This document shows, piece by piece, positions 37,115 through 47,152 of a DNA stretch of 64,000 nucleotides. Numbering within the stretch: the stretch's first letter is position 1; each line of letters starts with the position of its first letter. Both the position numbers and the translations under genes were made by a program. The notes under the pieces were generated by a model, which had not been told where the DNA came from, did no database searches, and saw only the letters and a list, made by a program, of their open reading frames with translations. The DNA comes from Streptomyces composti (GTDB lineage Bacteria > Actinomycetota > Actinomycetes > Streptomycetales > Streptomycetaceae), in contig NZ_JAATEM010000002.1 in assembly GCF_012034205.1 (NCBI RefSeq), forward strand, positions 1 through 64,000. Direction: 5' to 3'.

Positions 37115-37786
37115 TCACTGCGTGCCGGGACGCACAAGCCCGCTCTCGTAGGCGTACACCGCCGCCTGCACCCGGTCCCTGAGGCCCAGCTTGGTCAGCA
37201 CATGCCCCACATGTGTCTTCACGGTCGTCTCGCTGACGAACAGATCCGCCGCGATCTCCGCGTTCGACAGGCCGCGCGCCACCAGCTTCAGCACCTCGAC
37301 CTCACGGTCGGTCAGCGTGTGCAGCGTGTCCGGCACCGGCTCCTCGCCCGAGGGCAGATGCGTCGCGTACTTGTCCAGCAGCCGCCGGGTGATGCTGGGC
37401 GCCAGCATCGCCTCACCGGCCGCCACCACCCGGATCGCCTGGACCAGCTCGTTGGCCGGGGCGTCCTTCAGCAGGAAGCCGCTGGCCCCCGCCTTCAGCG
37501 CCTCCACCACGTACTCGTCCAGGTCGAAGGTGGTCAGCACCAGCACCTTGGCCGGGCCGTTCCGCTCCGGGCCGGTGATCTGCCGGGTCGCCTCCACCCC
37601 GTCCATCCGCGGCATGCGGATGTCCATCAGCACCACATCGGGCTGCAGGGCACGCACCTGGTCGAGAGCCTGGAGGCCGTCACCGGCCTCGCCGACGACC
37701 GCGATGTCCTGCTCGGCCTCCAGGATCATCCGGAAACCCGTTCGCAGCAGCGGCTGGTCGTCGACCAGTAGGACGCGGATGGCCAC
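37115..37786 (-). CDS. Orphan NarL/LuxR-type response regulator
   Basis: A 223-residue two-component regulator. The receiver domain has the acidic pair Asp9/Asp10, the phosphoacceptor Asp55 in VVLMDIRMPRMDG, the Thr in LVLTTFD and the Lys in GFLLKDAP; the C-terminus is a LuxR helix-turn-helix (LTDREVEVLKLVARGLSNAE and SETTVKTHVGHVLTKL). No histidine kinase gene is adjacent, so its partner lies elsewhere. GTG start with AAGGAG. The next gene on this strand, upstream, is the RecB-like nuclease (stop 17 nt before this start). Confidence 0.92.
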   Translation of the reverse strand: MAIRVLLVDDQPLLRTGFRMILEAEQDIAVVGEAGDGLQALDQVRALQPDVVLMDIRMPRMDGVEATRQITGPERNGPAKVLVLTTFDLDEYVVEALKAGASGFLLKDAPANELVQAIRVVAAGEAMLAPSITRRLLDKYATHLPSGEEPVPDTLHTLTDREVEVLKLVARGLSNAEIAADLFVSETTVKTHVGHVLTKLGLRDRVQAAVYAYESGLVRPGTQ

Positions 37787-37802
37787 GTAAGTCTCCTTCT
37801 CG

Positions 37803-38741
37803 CTAGTCCGGCCCCATTCTGCCCTGTTGAGGCCCGCCGGACCCGGCCGCCCTCACCGGGAGCGGATACGGCGGGGGAGTGCCGCCGAACTCCGGGCAGA
37901 GCGCCTGGTGGTCGCACCAGCCGCACAGCTTCGTCGGACGCGGCCGCCAGTCACCCGTCTCCGTCGCCCGCCGGATCGCCTCCCACAGCGCCAGCAGCTT
38001 GCGCTCCACCCGCTGCAGATCGGCCGGCACCGGGTCGTAGGTGAGCACCTCGCCGCTGCCCAGATACACCAGCTGCAGCCGGCGCGGGACCACGCCCTTC
38101 AGCCGCCACACCACCAGTGCGTAGAACTTCATCTGGAACAGGGCGTCCTCCGCGTACTCCGGGCGGGGCGCCCTGCCCGTCTTGTAGTCGACGATGCGGA
38201 CCTCGCCGGTCGGGGCCACGTCCACCCGGTCGATGATGCCGCGCAGGACCAGCCCCGACTCCAGCTCCGCCTCGACGAACAGCTCCCGCTCCGCGGGCTC
38301 GAGCCGGCTCGGGTCCTCCAGCGTGAACCACCGCTCGACCAGCGCCTCCGCCTCGGCGAGCCAGCGCGACAGCCGCTCGCCCTCCGGGTCGTCGGCGAAC
38401 AGCTCCAGGATCTCCGGCCGGGACTCGCGCAGCCGGTCCCACTGGGCCGGGATCAGCGCCTTCGCCCGCGGCGCGGTCCGCTCGGCCGCCGGGGCGTCGA
38501 ACAGCCGCTCGAGCACCGCGTGCACCAGCGTGCCCCGGGTCGCCGCCTCGGTGGGCTTCTCCGGCAGCCGGTCGATGACCCGGAACCGGTACAGCAGCGG
38601 GCAGCGCATGAAGTCGCTCGCACGCGAGGGGGACAGCGAGGCGGGCGGTATGGCCGGGACCCCGGCCGGCACGTCCGGCTCGTCCCGCGGCACGACCGCG
38701 CTCCCGTCGCACTGCTGCGCGTCCTCGGTGCTCGTCTCCAT
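37803..38741 (-). CDS. RecB/Cas4-like Fe-S nuclease
   Basis: A 312-residue PD-(D/E)XK nuclease. Catalytic residues are visible in LRGIIDRVDV and VRIVDYKTGR. Cysteines 47 (FMRCPLL) and 273, 276, 282 (CGWCDHQALC) are arranged as the [4Fe-4S] ligands of Cas4 and AddB nucleases. It probably acts in DNA repair or end processing; no helicase partner is adjacent. The ATG at 38741 is chosen because upstream in-frame sequence is compositionally noncoding. Divergent from the M50 protease gene, and from memory placed like Rv2119 in mycobacteria. Confidence 0.87.
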   Translation of the reverse strand: METSTEDAQQCDGSAVVPRDEPDVPAGVPAIPPASLSPSRASDFMRCPLLYRFRVIDRLPEKPTEAATRGTLVHAVLERLFDAPAAERTAPRAKALIPAQWDRLRESRPEILELFADDPEGERLSRWLAEAEALVERWFTLEDPSRLEPAERELFVEAELESGLVLRGIIDRVDVAPTGEVRIVDYKTGRAPRPEYAEDALFQMKFYALVVWRLKGVVPRRLQLVYLGSGEVLTYDPVPADLQRVERKLLALWEAIRRATETGDWRPRPTKLCGWCDHQALCPEFGGTPPPYPLPVRAAGSGGPQQGRMGPD

Positions 38742-38996
38742 GACCACAGACCATACGACCCGCCACCGACAGTGACGCGGGCGCCCGTGGAACGGGACGC
38801 GGCGGGAGCCGGCAGGACGCGGACGTACGGAGGGGTACTCCGGGGCGAGGAGGGAAAGGAGGGGAGCGAGAGGCGCGGTCGCGGGCGGAGAACGACAGGG
38901 GTGCCGAGGCGAGACGGGCGGCGACGGCCGCATACCATCGACTCGAGACCCTCCCGTCCGGCAGGCGCGGGAGACGCAGCGAACGAGGGGACACCG

Positions 38997-41066
38997 GTGG
39001 ACGTAAGCGGCGGGCGCGGGCAGCCGCGGCCCGGCAACGACAAGTCGGCCGAGCACCACCACGAGCCCATCCCTCCGGCCCCCGACCCGGCCACCCCTGT
39101 GCCCCCGGCCGCCGAGCAGTCCGGCGCGGGCGGCCCCGCGCCGAACGCCCGCCATGACGAGAAGACCGGCACCGGCCCCGCCGGGCGGGACACCGGACCG
39201 GACCCGGCCGCCACGACCGGGAGCGAGGGCGCCGCCGCCCGCCGGCCGGACGGGACGTCCGCCGGCACCGAACGCGGCACCGCGCGCCCTGACGACTCCG
39301 CCGCGCCGACGGACGAGGTGTCCCGCCCCCGGCACACCGGGGCCGGTACCGCCGAGCCGTCCGGGACCCCGGCCGGGAACGGGCCCGGCGGCATCCCCGG
39401 CGGCGGGGACGCCGGCATCGCTCCACCCGCCGACGGGACGCCCGCGCGGAACGCGGCCACTGCCCGCACGGACGGCCGGTCCGACGCCCGGGCGGCCGCT
39501 GCCCCCGCCACGCCGTCCGACGGGACCTCGTCGGACGCCGTCGCCCGGCGTGCGGACGGTGCGCCCGGCGACGGGACGGCAGGCTCCGGAACCGGAGGCG
39601 CGGGCGACCCTGGGCAGGGCGCGCGCCAGGGCGCCGGTTCCGAAGGGCAGGGCGCGCCGCGTCCCGACGCCGGCCAGGCCGATGCGGCCGGGTCCGGTGC
39701 CGTGCCGCCGCGCGAGCCGCAGACCGGCGGGCACCGTGACCAGGGCGCCTCGTCCTCCGGGCGGGGCGACACCCAGGGCTCCGCGCCCCGGCACACCGCT
39801 ACCGGTGCAGGACCCGCCGGCGCCGACGGGCCCACGGGCGGTCCTTCCGGCCGGTCCGGGCGCACCCCCGCGCACTCCGGCAACACGGGCGGGAAGGGGA
39901 GCGCGCCCGAGCCGTCGCGGCGCGGCGGGCTGCTGATGGGGCGGCCGTTCGGTGTGCCGGTGTATGTGGCGCCGAGCTGGTTCCTCGTCGCCGTGCTGAT
40001 CACCTGGGTGTTCGGCGGGCAGGTCGACCGCGTGCTCCCCGAGCTCGGGGCCGCCAGCTACCTGGTCTCGCTGTTCTTCGCGGTCGCGTTCTACGCCTCC
40101 GTGCTGGTCCACGAGCTGGCACACACGCTCGCCGCCCTCCGCTTCAAGCTCCCGGTCCGCCGGATCCAGCTGCAGTTCTTCGGCGGTGTCTCCGAGATCG
40201 AGAAGGAGGCCGAGACCCCGGGCCGGGAGTTCGTGCTGGCCTTCGTCGGCCCGCTGCTGTCGCTGGTGCTGTCCGGCCTCTTCTACCTGGCCCTGCTCGC
40301 CGTCGACCCCGGCACCGTCCCCGGCGTCCTGCTGGCCGGCCTGATGATCTCCAACCTGATCGTGGCCGCCTTCAACCTCCTGCCGGGCCTCCCGCTGGAC
40401 GGCGGGCGCATGCTCCGCGCCGTGGTGTGGAAGATCAGCGGCAAGCCCATGACCGGCACCGTCGCCGCCGCCTGGGTCGGCCGCGCCCTCGCCGTCTCCG
40501 TGCTGATCGGGCTGCCGCTGGTCACCCAGTCCGGCGCCCTGGGCTCCGACGCCGAGGACGGTGTCGGCATGGACACCGTGCTGGACGCCCTGCTCGCCGC
40601 GATCCTCGCCGCGATCATCTGGACCGGCGCCGGCAACAGCCTGCGCATGGCCCGGCTGCGCGAGCACCTGCCCGAGCTGCGCGCCCGCACCCTCACCCGC
40701 AGGGCCGTCCCGGTGGAGACCGACACTCCGCTGTCCGAGGCCCTGCGCCGCGCCAACGCCGCCGGGGCCCGCGCCCTGGTCGTCGTCGACGCAGAGGGCA
40801 GCCCCGTCGCCATCGTCCGCGAGGCCGCCATCGTCGGCGTGCCCGAGCACCGCCGCCCCTGGGTCCCCGTCGGCACCCTCGCCCAGGACCTCACCGACGG
40901 CATGCGGGTCTCCGCCGAGCTGGCCGGCGAGGACCTCCTCGACGCCCTGCGGGCGACCCCCGCCACCGAGTACCTGGTCGTCGAGGAGACCGGAGAGATC
41001 TACGGCGTGCTCAGCGCCGCCGACGTGGAGCGGGCCTTCGTCAAGGCCATGGCCCGGCCCAGCTGA
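38997..41066 (+). CDS. Site-2 protease (M50) with CBS domains and a long disordered N-terminus
   Basis: A 689-residue intramembrane metalloprotease. The catalytic HELAH is at residues 372-376 and the second zinc motif GLPLDGGRM near 468, both in membrane helices; two CBS-like segments follow (about 560-685). Site-2 proteases release anti-sigma or other membrane factors. Unusually, residues 1-313 are low-complexity Gly/Ala/Pro/Thr/Asp sequence with no predicted structure. The GTG start is preceded by GAGGGG and opens VDVSGGRGQ-type sequence; a start nearer the core cannot be fully excluded. Confidence 0.82.
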   Translation: MDVSGGRGQPRPGNDKSAEHHHEPIPPAPDPATPVPPAAEQSGAGGPAPNARHDEKTGTGPAGRDTGPDPAATTGSEGAAARRPDGTSAGTERGTARPDDSAAPTDEVSRPRHTGAGTAEPSGTPAGNGPGGIPGGGDAGIAPPADGTPARNAATARTDGRSDARAAAAPATPSDGTSSDAVARRADGAPGDGTAGSGTGGAGDPGQGARQGAGSEGQGAPRPDAGQADAAGSGAVPPREPQTGGHRDQGASSSGRGDTQGSAPRHTATGAGPAGADGPTGGPSGRSGRTPAHSGNTGGKGSAPEPSRRGGLLMGRPFGVPVYVAPSWFLVAVLITWVFGGQVDRVLPELGAASYLVSLFFAVAFYASVLVHELAHTLAALRFKLPVRRIQLQFFGGVSEIEKEAETPGREFVLAFVGPLLSLVLSGLFYLALLAVDPGTVPGVLLAGLMISNLIVAAFNLLPGLPLDGGRMLRAVVWKISGKPMTGTVAAAWVGRALAVSVLIGLPLVTQSGALGSDAEDGVGMDTVLDALLAAILAAIIWTGAGNSLRMARLREHLPELRARTLTRRAVPVETDTPLSEALRRANAAGARALVVVDAEGSPVAIVREAAIVGVPEHRRPWVPVGTLAQDLTDGMRVSAELAGEDLLDALRATPATEYLVVEETGEIYGVLSAADVERAFVKAMARPS

Positions 41067-41134
41067 ACCGCGCCCGGCCCGGCCCGGCCGAACCGTGGTC
41101 GGAGCGGCCGCGGCGAGCGGTTAGGCTTGGTCAC

Positions 41135-42037
41135 ATGTCCGAACCGACCGGTGCCGCCCGCCGCCGCGGGCCCTTCAAGGTCGGGGACCAGGTACAGCTG
41201 ACCGACCCCAAGGGCCGCCACTACACGTTCACGCTCGAGGCCGGGAAGAACTTCCACACCCACAAGGGTTCCTTCCCGCACGACGAACTGATCGGCGCTC
41301 CCGAGGGAAGCGTTGTCCGCACCACCGGGAACGTCGCCTACCTCGCGCTGCGCCCCCTGCTCCCCGACTACGTCCTGTCCATGCCCCGCGGGGCAGCCGT
41401 CGTCTACCCGAAGGACGCGGGGCAGATCCTCGCCTTCGCCGACATCTTCCCCGGCGCGCGCGTCGTCGAGGCCGGCGTCGGCTCCGGCTCGCTCAGCAGC
41501 TTCCTGCTGCGCGCCATCGGCGACCAGGGCATGCTGCACAGTTACGAACGCCGCGAGGACTTCGCCGAGATCGCCCGGCAGAACGTCGAGCGCTACTTCG
41601 GCGGCCCGCACCCGGCCTGGCAGCTGACCGTCGGCGACCTGCAGGACAACCTGTCCGACACCGACGTCGACCGGGTCATCCTCGACATGCTCGCCCCCTG
41701 GGAGTGCCTGGAGGCCGTCTCCAAGGCGCTCGTCCCGGGCGGCATCCTGTGCTGCTACGTCGCCACCACCACCCAGCTCGCCCGGACCGTGGAGTCCATC
41801 CGCGAGATCGGCTGCTTCAACGAGCCGACCGCCTGGGAGACGATGATCCGCAACTGGCACATCGAGGGCCTGGCCGTGCGCCCGGACCACCGGATGATCG
41901 GCCACACCGGCTTCCTGCTCACGGCCCGCCGCCTCGCCGACGGCGTCGAGCCGCCCATGCGCCGCCGCCGCCCCGCCAAGGGCGCCTACGGCGAGGACTA
42001 CACGGGCCCCAACGCCGGCGGAGGCACCGCTCGCTGA
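41135..42037 (+). CDS. trmI: tRNA (adenine-58-N1)-methyltransferase
   Basis: A 300-residue SAM-dependent enzyme that makes m1A58 in the tRNA T-loop. An N-terminal beta domain (GDQVQLTDPKGRHYTF) is followed by a Rossmann methyltransferase with the SAM motif VVEAGVGSGSLSSFLLRAIG and DMLAPWECLEAV. TAGGCT lies 7 nt before the ATG with no ribosome binding site, so a leaderless mRNA is likely. It has a conserved position between the RecB-like and proteasomal ATPase genes in actinobacteria (from memory). Confidence 0.93.
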   Translation: MSEPTGAARRRGPFKVGDQVQLTDPKGRHYTFTLEAGKNFHTHKGSFPHDELIGAPEGSVVRTTGNVAYLALRPLLPDYVLSMPRGAAVVYPKDAGQILAFADIFPGARVVEAGVGSGSLSSFLLRAIGDQGMLHSYERREDFAEIARQNVERYFGGPHPAWQLTVGDLQDNLSDTDVDRVILDMLAPWECLEAVSKALVPGGILCCYVATTTQLARTVESIREIGCFNEPTAWETMIRNWHIEGLAVRPDHRMIGHTGFLLTARRLADGVEPPMRRRRPAKGAYGEDYTGPNAGGGTAR

Positions 42038-42063
42038 CGCCGTCCGGCGCACCGTCAACCCAC

Positions 42064-42115
42064 CGGCGCCGTGCCGCAGTTCCGCCCCCGGGCGGGGAAC
42101 TGCGGCACGGCGCCG
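42064..42115 (+). terminator. Long terminator hairpin after trmI
   Basis: A perfect 20-bp stem CGGCGCCGTGCCGCAGTTCC (42064-42083) matched at 42096-42115, with a 12-nt loop. Confidence 0.75.
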
Positions 42116-42252
42116 CCGCGTTGCGGAAGCGATCCGGCGCTCGCCGCGGACGTGCGCAGCACAACTGCGCACCCCGCCGTTCCCACCGGCTGTGACGTGT
42201 GGCACCATGCTGGCCACCCCCACCGGCACAGCCCTCACAGGAGACACTCCTC

Positions 42253-42831
42253 GTGCAGCCATCCGCCGTTCCGGAGCTCGCCCACACGCACACCCGCCCC
42301 ATCCACTGGGTCGCCACCGCAACGGCCGTCGCCGGAGTCGTGGCGCTCTCCTCGGTCCTCCAGCCGGACGCCGCCACCGCCGCCCAGACCCCCGGCGCCG
42401 AGCCGAAGAGCGCCCCGGCGCACGTCGCCCCGCCCGATCCCGGGGCCGTGGAGTTCCCGCTCGACTGCGGCCCGGTGAAGGCCGTCGTGAAGCAGAAGGC
42501 GTCCGGGGACCTGGACGGTGACGGACGCCCGGAGACGGTCGCCGCGGTCCACTGCGACTCGCCCATGGGCACCCCGCCCGACGGCCTCTACGTCCTCACC
42601 CAGGCCCCCGGCAGCGGCGAACCGCGCGTGGTGGCCACCCTCGTCGATCCCGGGGACCAGACCAACGTCGACGACTTCACCGTGCGCAACGGCGTCATCG
42701 GTGCCACCGTGCTCGGCTACTCCTCGTCCGACGTGCCCCGTTGCTGCCCCGATGTGCGCAAGACGGTGAAGTGGCAGTGGGACGACGGCGCGTTCGTGCG
42801 CTCCGGCCCGGCCGACGCCCGGCGGGTATGA
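42253..42831 (+). CDS. Secreted hypothetical protein with FG-GAP/DxDxDG-type motif
   Basis: A 192-residue protein. A hydrophobic segment near residues 20-38 followed by DAATAAQ looks like a signal peptide. The mature part contains GDLDGDGRPETVAAVHC, a calcium-binding DxDxDG loop as in FG-GAP/VCBS repeats, and cysteines in FPLDCGPVK and VPRCCPDVR that may form disulfides. Function unknown. GTG start with AGGAGA upstream. Convergent with the ferredoxin gene. Confidence 0.75.
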   Translation: MQPSAVPELAHTHTRPIHWVATATAVAGVVALSSVLQPDAATAAQTPGAEPKSAPAHVAPPDPGAVEFPLDCGPVKAVVKQKASGDLDGDGRPETVAAVHCDSPMGTPPDGLYVLTQAPGSGEPRVVATLVDPGDQTNVDDFTVRNGVIGATVLGYSSSDVPRCCPDVRKTVKWQWDDGAFVRSGPADARRV

Positions 42832-42833
42832 GA

Positions 42834-42852
42834 CACCGGCGGCACGCCGGTG
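42834..42852. terminator. Short hairpin between convergent genes
   Basis: CACCGGCG / CGCCGGTG with a 3-nt loop, directly after the secreted protein gene and before the ferredoxin gene end. Confidence 0.55.
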
Positions 42853-42891
42853 CGGGATGCCGGGCGGCGATGACCGACGGTGCCCCGGCCG

Positions 42892-43197
42892 TCACCCCGC
42901 GTCGGGACCGTACACCTCGACACTGTCCGAAACGCGGCGTACGTGGATGCACTCGCCCGGGCACTCCTTCGCCGAGTCGATCACGTCCGTGACGAGCGGC
43001 AGCGGTACGGGCGTTGTGGCCCCCTTCTCCTGCAGCAGCTCGTCGTCCGCGCCCTTCACGTACGCCAGACCGTCGGTGTCCAGCTCGAACACCTCCGGCG
43101 CGTACTGGGCGCAGATGCCGTCGCCGGTGCACAGGTCCTGGTCGATCCAGACCTCCAGGGCCTCGGTGCCGCCACCGGCCTGCTGCTGCACGCTCAT
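42892..43197 (-). CDS. Ferredoxin, [3Fe-4S]/[4Fe-4S] type
   Basis: A 101-residue soluble electron carrier. Cys23 and Cys29 (CTGDGIC) and Cys79 before Pro80 (ECPGEC) give the CxxxxxC...CP pattern of single-cluster actinobacterial ferredoxins, in which Gly replaces the second cysteine of the usual motif. Partner enzyme unknown; such ferredoxins often serve P450s, and none is adjacent. AGGAGAG lies directly before the ATG. Divergent from arc. Confidence 0.88.
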   Translation of the reverse strand: MSVQQQAGGGTEALEVWIDQDLCTGDGICAQYAPEVFELDTDGLAYVKGADDELLQEKGATTPVPLPLVTDVIDSAKECPGECIHVRRVSDSVEVYGPDAG

Positions 43198-43399
43198 CTC
43201 TCCTGCCGTCTCGGGTGGCGGAGCGGCACGGGAATCCGGCCAGCTCCGACGGGTGTTGAACACCTCGACCCTACCTCTGCCTGGGTTCCGATCGACTTCC
43301 GTGGGTATTCCCCTGGCGTGAGGGAGAGCGCAAGGGTGAAGATCAGACACACCCCGACCGTCTTTGTGATCTAGGGGTTTCAATCGACACCCGCCCAGG

Positions 43400-43405
43400 T
43401 AGGGT
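43400..43405 (+). promoter_or_regulatory. Candidate -10 element of arc
   Basis: TAGGGT fits the TAGRRT form of Streptomyces vegetative -10 elements, 39 nt before the arc start. A small CTGGA/TCCAG hairpin follows directly in the leader. No good -35 is seen. Confidence 0.4.
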
Positions 43406-43443
43406 CTGGAAGCGTCCAGCTCCCCTTGGAGGAGGTGAGGACC

Positions 43444-45210
43444 GTGGCAGCCCACGACGACGACACTAACCGCGGCATCCGCCCGGGACGCGGGTCCGAC
43501 GACCCGGCCGGGCAGATCGCCTACCTTGAGCAGGAGATCGCCGTCCTGCGACGCAAGCTCGCCGACTCTCCGCGACACACGAGAATTCTCGAAGAGCGGA
43601 TCGTCGAGCTGCAGACCAACCTGGCCGGCGTTTCCGCCCAGAACGAACGACTTGCCAACACGCTCCGTGAGGCCCGGGACCAGATCGTGGCCCTCAAGGA
43701 GGAGGTCGACCGGCTCGCGCAGCCCCCGGCCGGTTTCGGGGTCTTCCTGCAGGCCAACGAGGACGGCACCGCCGACATCTTCACCGGTGGCCGCAAGCTC
43801 CGCGTGAACGTCAGCCCCAACGTCGAGCTCGACGAGCTGCAGCGCGGCCAGGAAGTGCTGCTCAACGAAGCGCTCAACGTGGTCGAGGCCATGGAGTTCG
43901 AGCGCGTGGGCGAGATCGTCACCCTCAAGGAGATCCTCGAGGACGGCGAGCGCGCCCTGGTGCTCGGGCACACCGACGAGGAGAGGGTGGTGCGGCTCGC
44001 CGAGCCGCTGCTGGACGCCACCATCCGCGCGGGTGACGCCCTGCTGCTGGAGCCCCGCTCCGGCTACGTCTACGAGGTCGTCCCGAAGAGCGAGGTCGAG
44101 GAGCTCGTTCTCGAGGAGGTCCCGGACATCGGCTACGAGCAGATCGGTGGTCTCAGCAACCAGATCGAGGCCATCCGTGACGCCGTCGAGCTGCCGTACC
44201 TCTACCCCGACCTGTTCAAGGAGCACGAACTGCGCCCGCCCAAGGGCGTGCTGCTCTACGGCCCGCCCGGATGCGGCAAGACGCTGATCGCCAAGGCCGT
44301 CGCCAACTCGCTGGCCAAGAAGGTCGCCGAGGTGACGGGCCAGGCCGCCGGCAAGAGCTTCTTCCTCAACATCAAGGGCCCGGAGCTGCTCAACAAGTAC
44401 GTCGGCGAGACCGAGCGGCAGATCCGCCTGGTCTTCCAGCGGGCCCGTGAGAAGGCCAGCGAGGGCACACCCGTCATCGTCTTCTTCGACGAGATGGAGT
44501 CCCTCTTCCGCACCCGCGGCTCCGGCGTCAGCTCGGACGTGGAGAACACCATCGTCCCGCAGCTGCTCGCCGAGATCGACGGCGTGGAGGGGCTGCAGAA
44601 CGTGGTCGTGATCGGTGCCTCCAACCGTGAGGACATGATCGACCCCGCGATCCTGCGGCCCGGCCGGCTCGACGTGAAGATCAAGATCGAACGTCCGGAC
44701 GCGGAAGCCGCCAAGGACATCTTCGGCAAGTACCTCACCGAGCGGCTCCCGCTGCACGCCGACGACCTCGCCGAGCACGGCGGCGACAAGGCCATGACGG
44801 TCCAGAGCATGATCCAGACCGCCGTGGAACAGATGTACGCGGAATCCGAGGAGAACCGCTTCCTCGAGGTCACCTACGCCAATGGCGACAAGGAAGTCCT
44901 CTACTTCAAGGACTTCAATTCCGGCGCCATGATCGAGAACATCGTGGGCCGCGCCAAGAAGATGGCGATCAAGGACTATCTCGAGAAGAACCAGAAGGGT
45001 CTCCGCGTCTCCCATCTGCTCCAGGCCTGCGTGGACGAATTCAAGGAGAACGAGGACCTGCCGAACACCACGAACCCGGACGACTGGGCCCGGATCTCCG
45101 GAAAGAAGGGCGAGCGGATCGTCTACATCCGCACCCTCATCACCGGAAAGCAGGGCGCGGACACCGGACGCTCCATCGACACGGTGGCGAACACCGGTCA
45201 GTACCTGTAA
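43444..45210 (+). CDS. arc: Proteasomal ATPase Arc (Mpa)
   Basis: A 588-residue AAA+ unfoldase that forms hexameric rings, binds Pup with its coiled coils and threads pupylated proteins into the 20S core. Coiled coil at about 20-75 ([20 protein letters not shown]), two OB domains to about 230, Walker A GPPGCGKT at 273-280, Walker B FFDEME (Asp349, Glu350), and the C-terminal GQYL tail that docks on the 20S ring. The GTG at 43444 has GGAGG upstream and gives the usual MAAHDDD-type start. Confidence 0.95.
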   Translation: MAAHDDDTNRGIRPGRGSDDPAGQIAYLEQEIAVLRRKLADSPRHTRILEERIVELQTNLAGVSAQNERLANTLREARDQIVALKEEVDRLAQPPAGFGVFLQANEDGTADIFTGGRKLRVNVSPNVELDELQRGQEVLLNEALNVVEAMEFERVGEIVTLKEILEDGERALVLGHTDEERVVRLAEPLLDATIRAGDALLLEPRSGYVYEVVPKSEVEELVLEEVPDIGYEQIGGLSNQIEAIRDAVELPYLYPDLFKEHELRPPKGVLLYGPPGCGKTLIAKAVANSLAKKVAEVTGQAAGKSFFLNIKGPELLNKYVGETERQIRLVFQRAREKASEGTPVIVFFDEMESLFRTRGSGVSSDVENTIVPQLLAEIDGVEGLQNVVVIGASNREDMIDPAILRPGRLDVKIKIERPDAEAAKDIFGKYLTERLPLHADDLAEHGGDKAMTVQSMIQTAVEQMYAESEENRFLEVTYANGDKEVLYFKDFNSGAMIENIVGRAKKMAIKDYLEKNQKGLRVSHLLQACVDEFKENEDLPNTTNPDDWARISGKKGERIVYIRTLITGKQGADTGRSIDTVANTGQYL

Positions 45211-45219
45211 AACGCAGGG

Positions 45220-45263
45220 CGGCTGCGGGTGCCCTCGGCGGGTACCCGCAGCCGACTGCTTTT
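45220..45263 (+). terminator. Rho-independent terminator after arc
   Basis: An 11-bp stem CGGCTGCGGGT (45220-45230) / ACCCGCAGCCG (45244-45254), then ACTGC and TTTT (45260-45263), 10 nt after the stop. Confidence 0.75.
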
Positions 45264-45442
45264 CGGGCCCACGGCTGGAGCACAGCAATGACGCAAATGA
45301 TCTCCCCGCCGGCGCAGAGGCGTTCTAGGCTCTTCCGTACCGCCGCGTCGCGCAGTGCGGGGACGGGCACCGCACACGCACCCGAGCGCCAGCGGTACTG
45401 CGGCGCCCCCGACCGGGGACGCCGCCGGGCAAGGAGGGCCGC

Positions 45443-46954
45443 ATGACCGTACGGCGAGTAATGGGCATCGAGACGGAGTACGGAATCTCCGTCCCCGGCC
45501 ACCCGAACGCCAATGCCATGCTCACCTCGTCCCAGATCGTCAACGCCTACGCGGCCGCGATGCACCGGGCCCGCCGGGCCCGCTGGGACTTCGAGGAGGA
45601 GAACCCCCTGCGCGACGCGCGAGGCTTCGACCTGGCCCGGGAGGCCGCCGACGCCAGCCAGCTCACCGACGAGGACATCGGCCTCGCCAACGTGATCCTC
45701 ACCAACGGTGCCCGGCTCTACGTCGACCACGCCCATCCGGAGTACAGCGCCCCCGAGGTCACCAACCCGCGCGACGCCGTGCTCTGGGACAAGGCCGGCG
45801 AGCGGATCATGGCCGAGGCCGCGGAACGCGCCGCCCAGCTGCCCGGTGCCCAGCCGATCCACCTCTACAAGAACAACACCGACAACAAGGGCGCCTCCTA
45901 CGGCACGCACGAGAACTACCTGATGAAGCGGGAGACCCCCTTCTCGGACATCGTGCGCCACCTGACGCCCTTCTTCGTCTCCCGCCAGGTCTTCGCGGGC
46001 GCGGGACGCGTCGGCATCGGCCAGGACGGCCACGAGCACGGCTTCCAGCTGAGCCAGCGCGCGGACTACTTCGAGGTCGAGGTGGGCCTCGAGACGACGC
46101 TCAAGCGCCCGATCATCAACACCCGCGACGAGCCGCACGCGGACGCCGAGAAGTACCGCAGGCTGCATGTGATCATCGGCGACGCGAACCTCTCCGAGAT
46201 CTCGACCTACCTCAAGCTCGGCACCACGGCGCTGGTGCTGTCCATGATCGAGGACGGCTTCATCGCGGTCGACCTGGCCGTGGACCAGCCGGTGCGCACC
46301 CTGCACCAGGTCTCGCACGACCCGACGCTCAAGCGCCTGGTCACGCTGCGCAGCGGGCGCACACTCACCGCGGTGCAGCTCCAGATGGAGTACTACGAGC
46401 TGTCCCGCAAGTACGTCGAGGAGCGCTTCGGGGACGACGCCGACGAGCAGACCAAGGACGTCCTGGCCCGCTGGGAGGACACCCTCACGCGCCTGGAGAA
46501 CGACCCGATGAGCCTGGCCGGCGAGCTGGACTGGGTCGCCAAGCGGGAGCTGATGGAGGGCTACCGGCGCCGGGACAACCTGGACTGGGACGCGGCGCGG
46601 CTGCATCTGGTCGACCTGCAGTACGCCGACGTACGGCCCGACAAGGGCCTGTACAACCGTCTGGTGGCCCGCGGGCGGATGAAGCGGCTGCTGGACGAGA
46701 GCGAGGTGGACAGGGCCCGTACGAAGCCTCCGGAGGACACCCGGGCGTACTTCCGCGGGCGCTGTCTGGAGCAGTACGCGGACGACGTGGCGGCGGCCTC
46801 CTGGGACTCGGTGATCTTCGATCTGCCGGGACGGGACTCGCTGCAGCGGGTGCCGACCCTGGAGCCGCTTCGCGGAACGCGTAATCACGTCAAGGAGCTG
46901 CTGGACCGTTGCCGCACGGCCGAGGACCTGGTCAGGGTGTTGTCCGGGGGGTGA
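45443..46954 (+). CDS. dop: Pup deamidase/depupylase Dop
   Basis: A 503-residue enzyme of the carboxylate-amine ligase fold. It deamidates the C-terminal Gln of Pup to Glu, so PafA can use it, and removes Pup from tagged proteins. The start [16 protein letters not shown] holds the nucleotide/metal glutamates; Asp95 in [14 protein letters not shown] equals the known catalytic aspartate; residues about 41-70 are the Dop-specific loop absent from PafA. Strong AAGGAGG before the ATG; TAGGCT (45326-45331) may be its -10 element. Confidence 0.95.
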   Translation: MTVRRVMGIETEYGISVPGHPNANAMLTSSQIVNAYAAAMHRARRARWDFEEENPLRDARGFDLAREAADASQLTDEDIGLANVILTNGARLYVDHAHPEYSAPEVTNPRDAVLWDKAGERIMAEAAERAAQLPGAQPIHLYKNNTDNKGASYGTHENYLMKRETPFSDIVRHLTPFFVSRQVFAGAGRVGIGQDGHEHGFQLSQRADYFEVEVGLETTLKRPIINTRDEPHADAEKYRRLHVIIGDANLSEISTYLKLGTTALVLSMIEDGFIAVDLAVDQPVRTLHQVSHDPTLKRLVTLRSGRTLTAVQLQMEYYELSRKYVEERFGDDADEQTKDVLARWEDTLTRLENDPMSLAGELDWVAKRELMEGYRRRDNLDWDAARLHLVDLQYADVRPDKGLYNRLVARGRMKRLLDESEVDRARTKPPEDTRAYFRGRCLEQYADDVAAASWDSVIFDLPGRDSLQRVPTLEPLRGTRNHVKELLDRCRTAEDLVRVLSGG

Positions 46955-47096
46955 GACGGCGGCCCGGGGGGAATCCTGGGTACCCGGGCTCCCCGGAAGG
47001 TCCGGCCGGACAGGGTGGAAACACCCCCGTCCGGGAATCATCGAGGTGGTCCCCGTACGTTGGAGCAACTACGGGGCCGTTGTCGGACCCGGCTTG

Positions 47097-47102
47097 TAGG
47101 GT
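47097..47102 (+). promoter_or_regulatory. Candidate -10 element of pup
   Basis: TAGGGT, fitting TAGRRT, 50 nt before the pup start; no convincing -35 at 16-18 nt. Confidence 0.35.
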
Positions 47103-47152
47103 CTGATCTTGACCGAGCAACTGTGTCGGGCTAACCGAGCGGGGTGAGGGTG

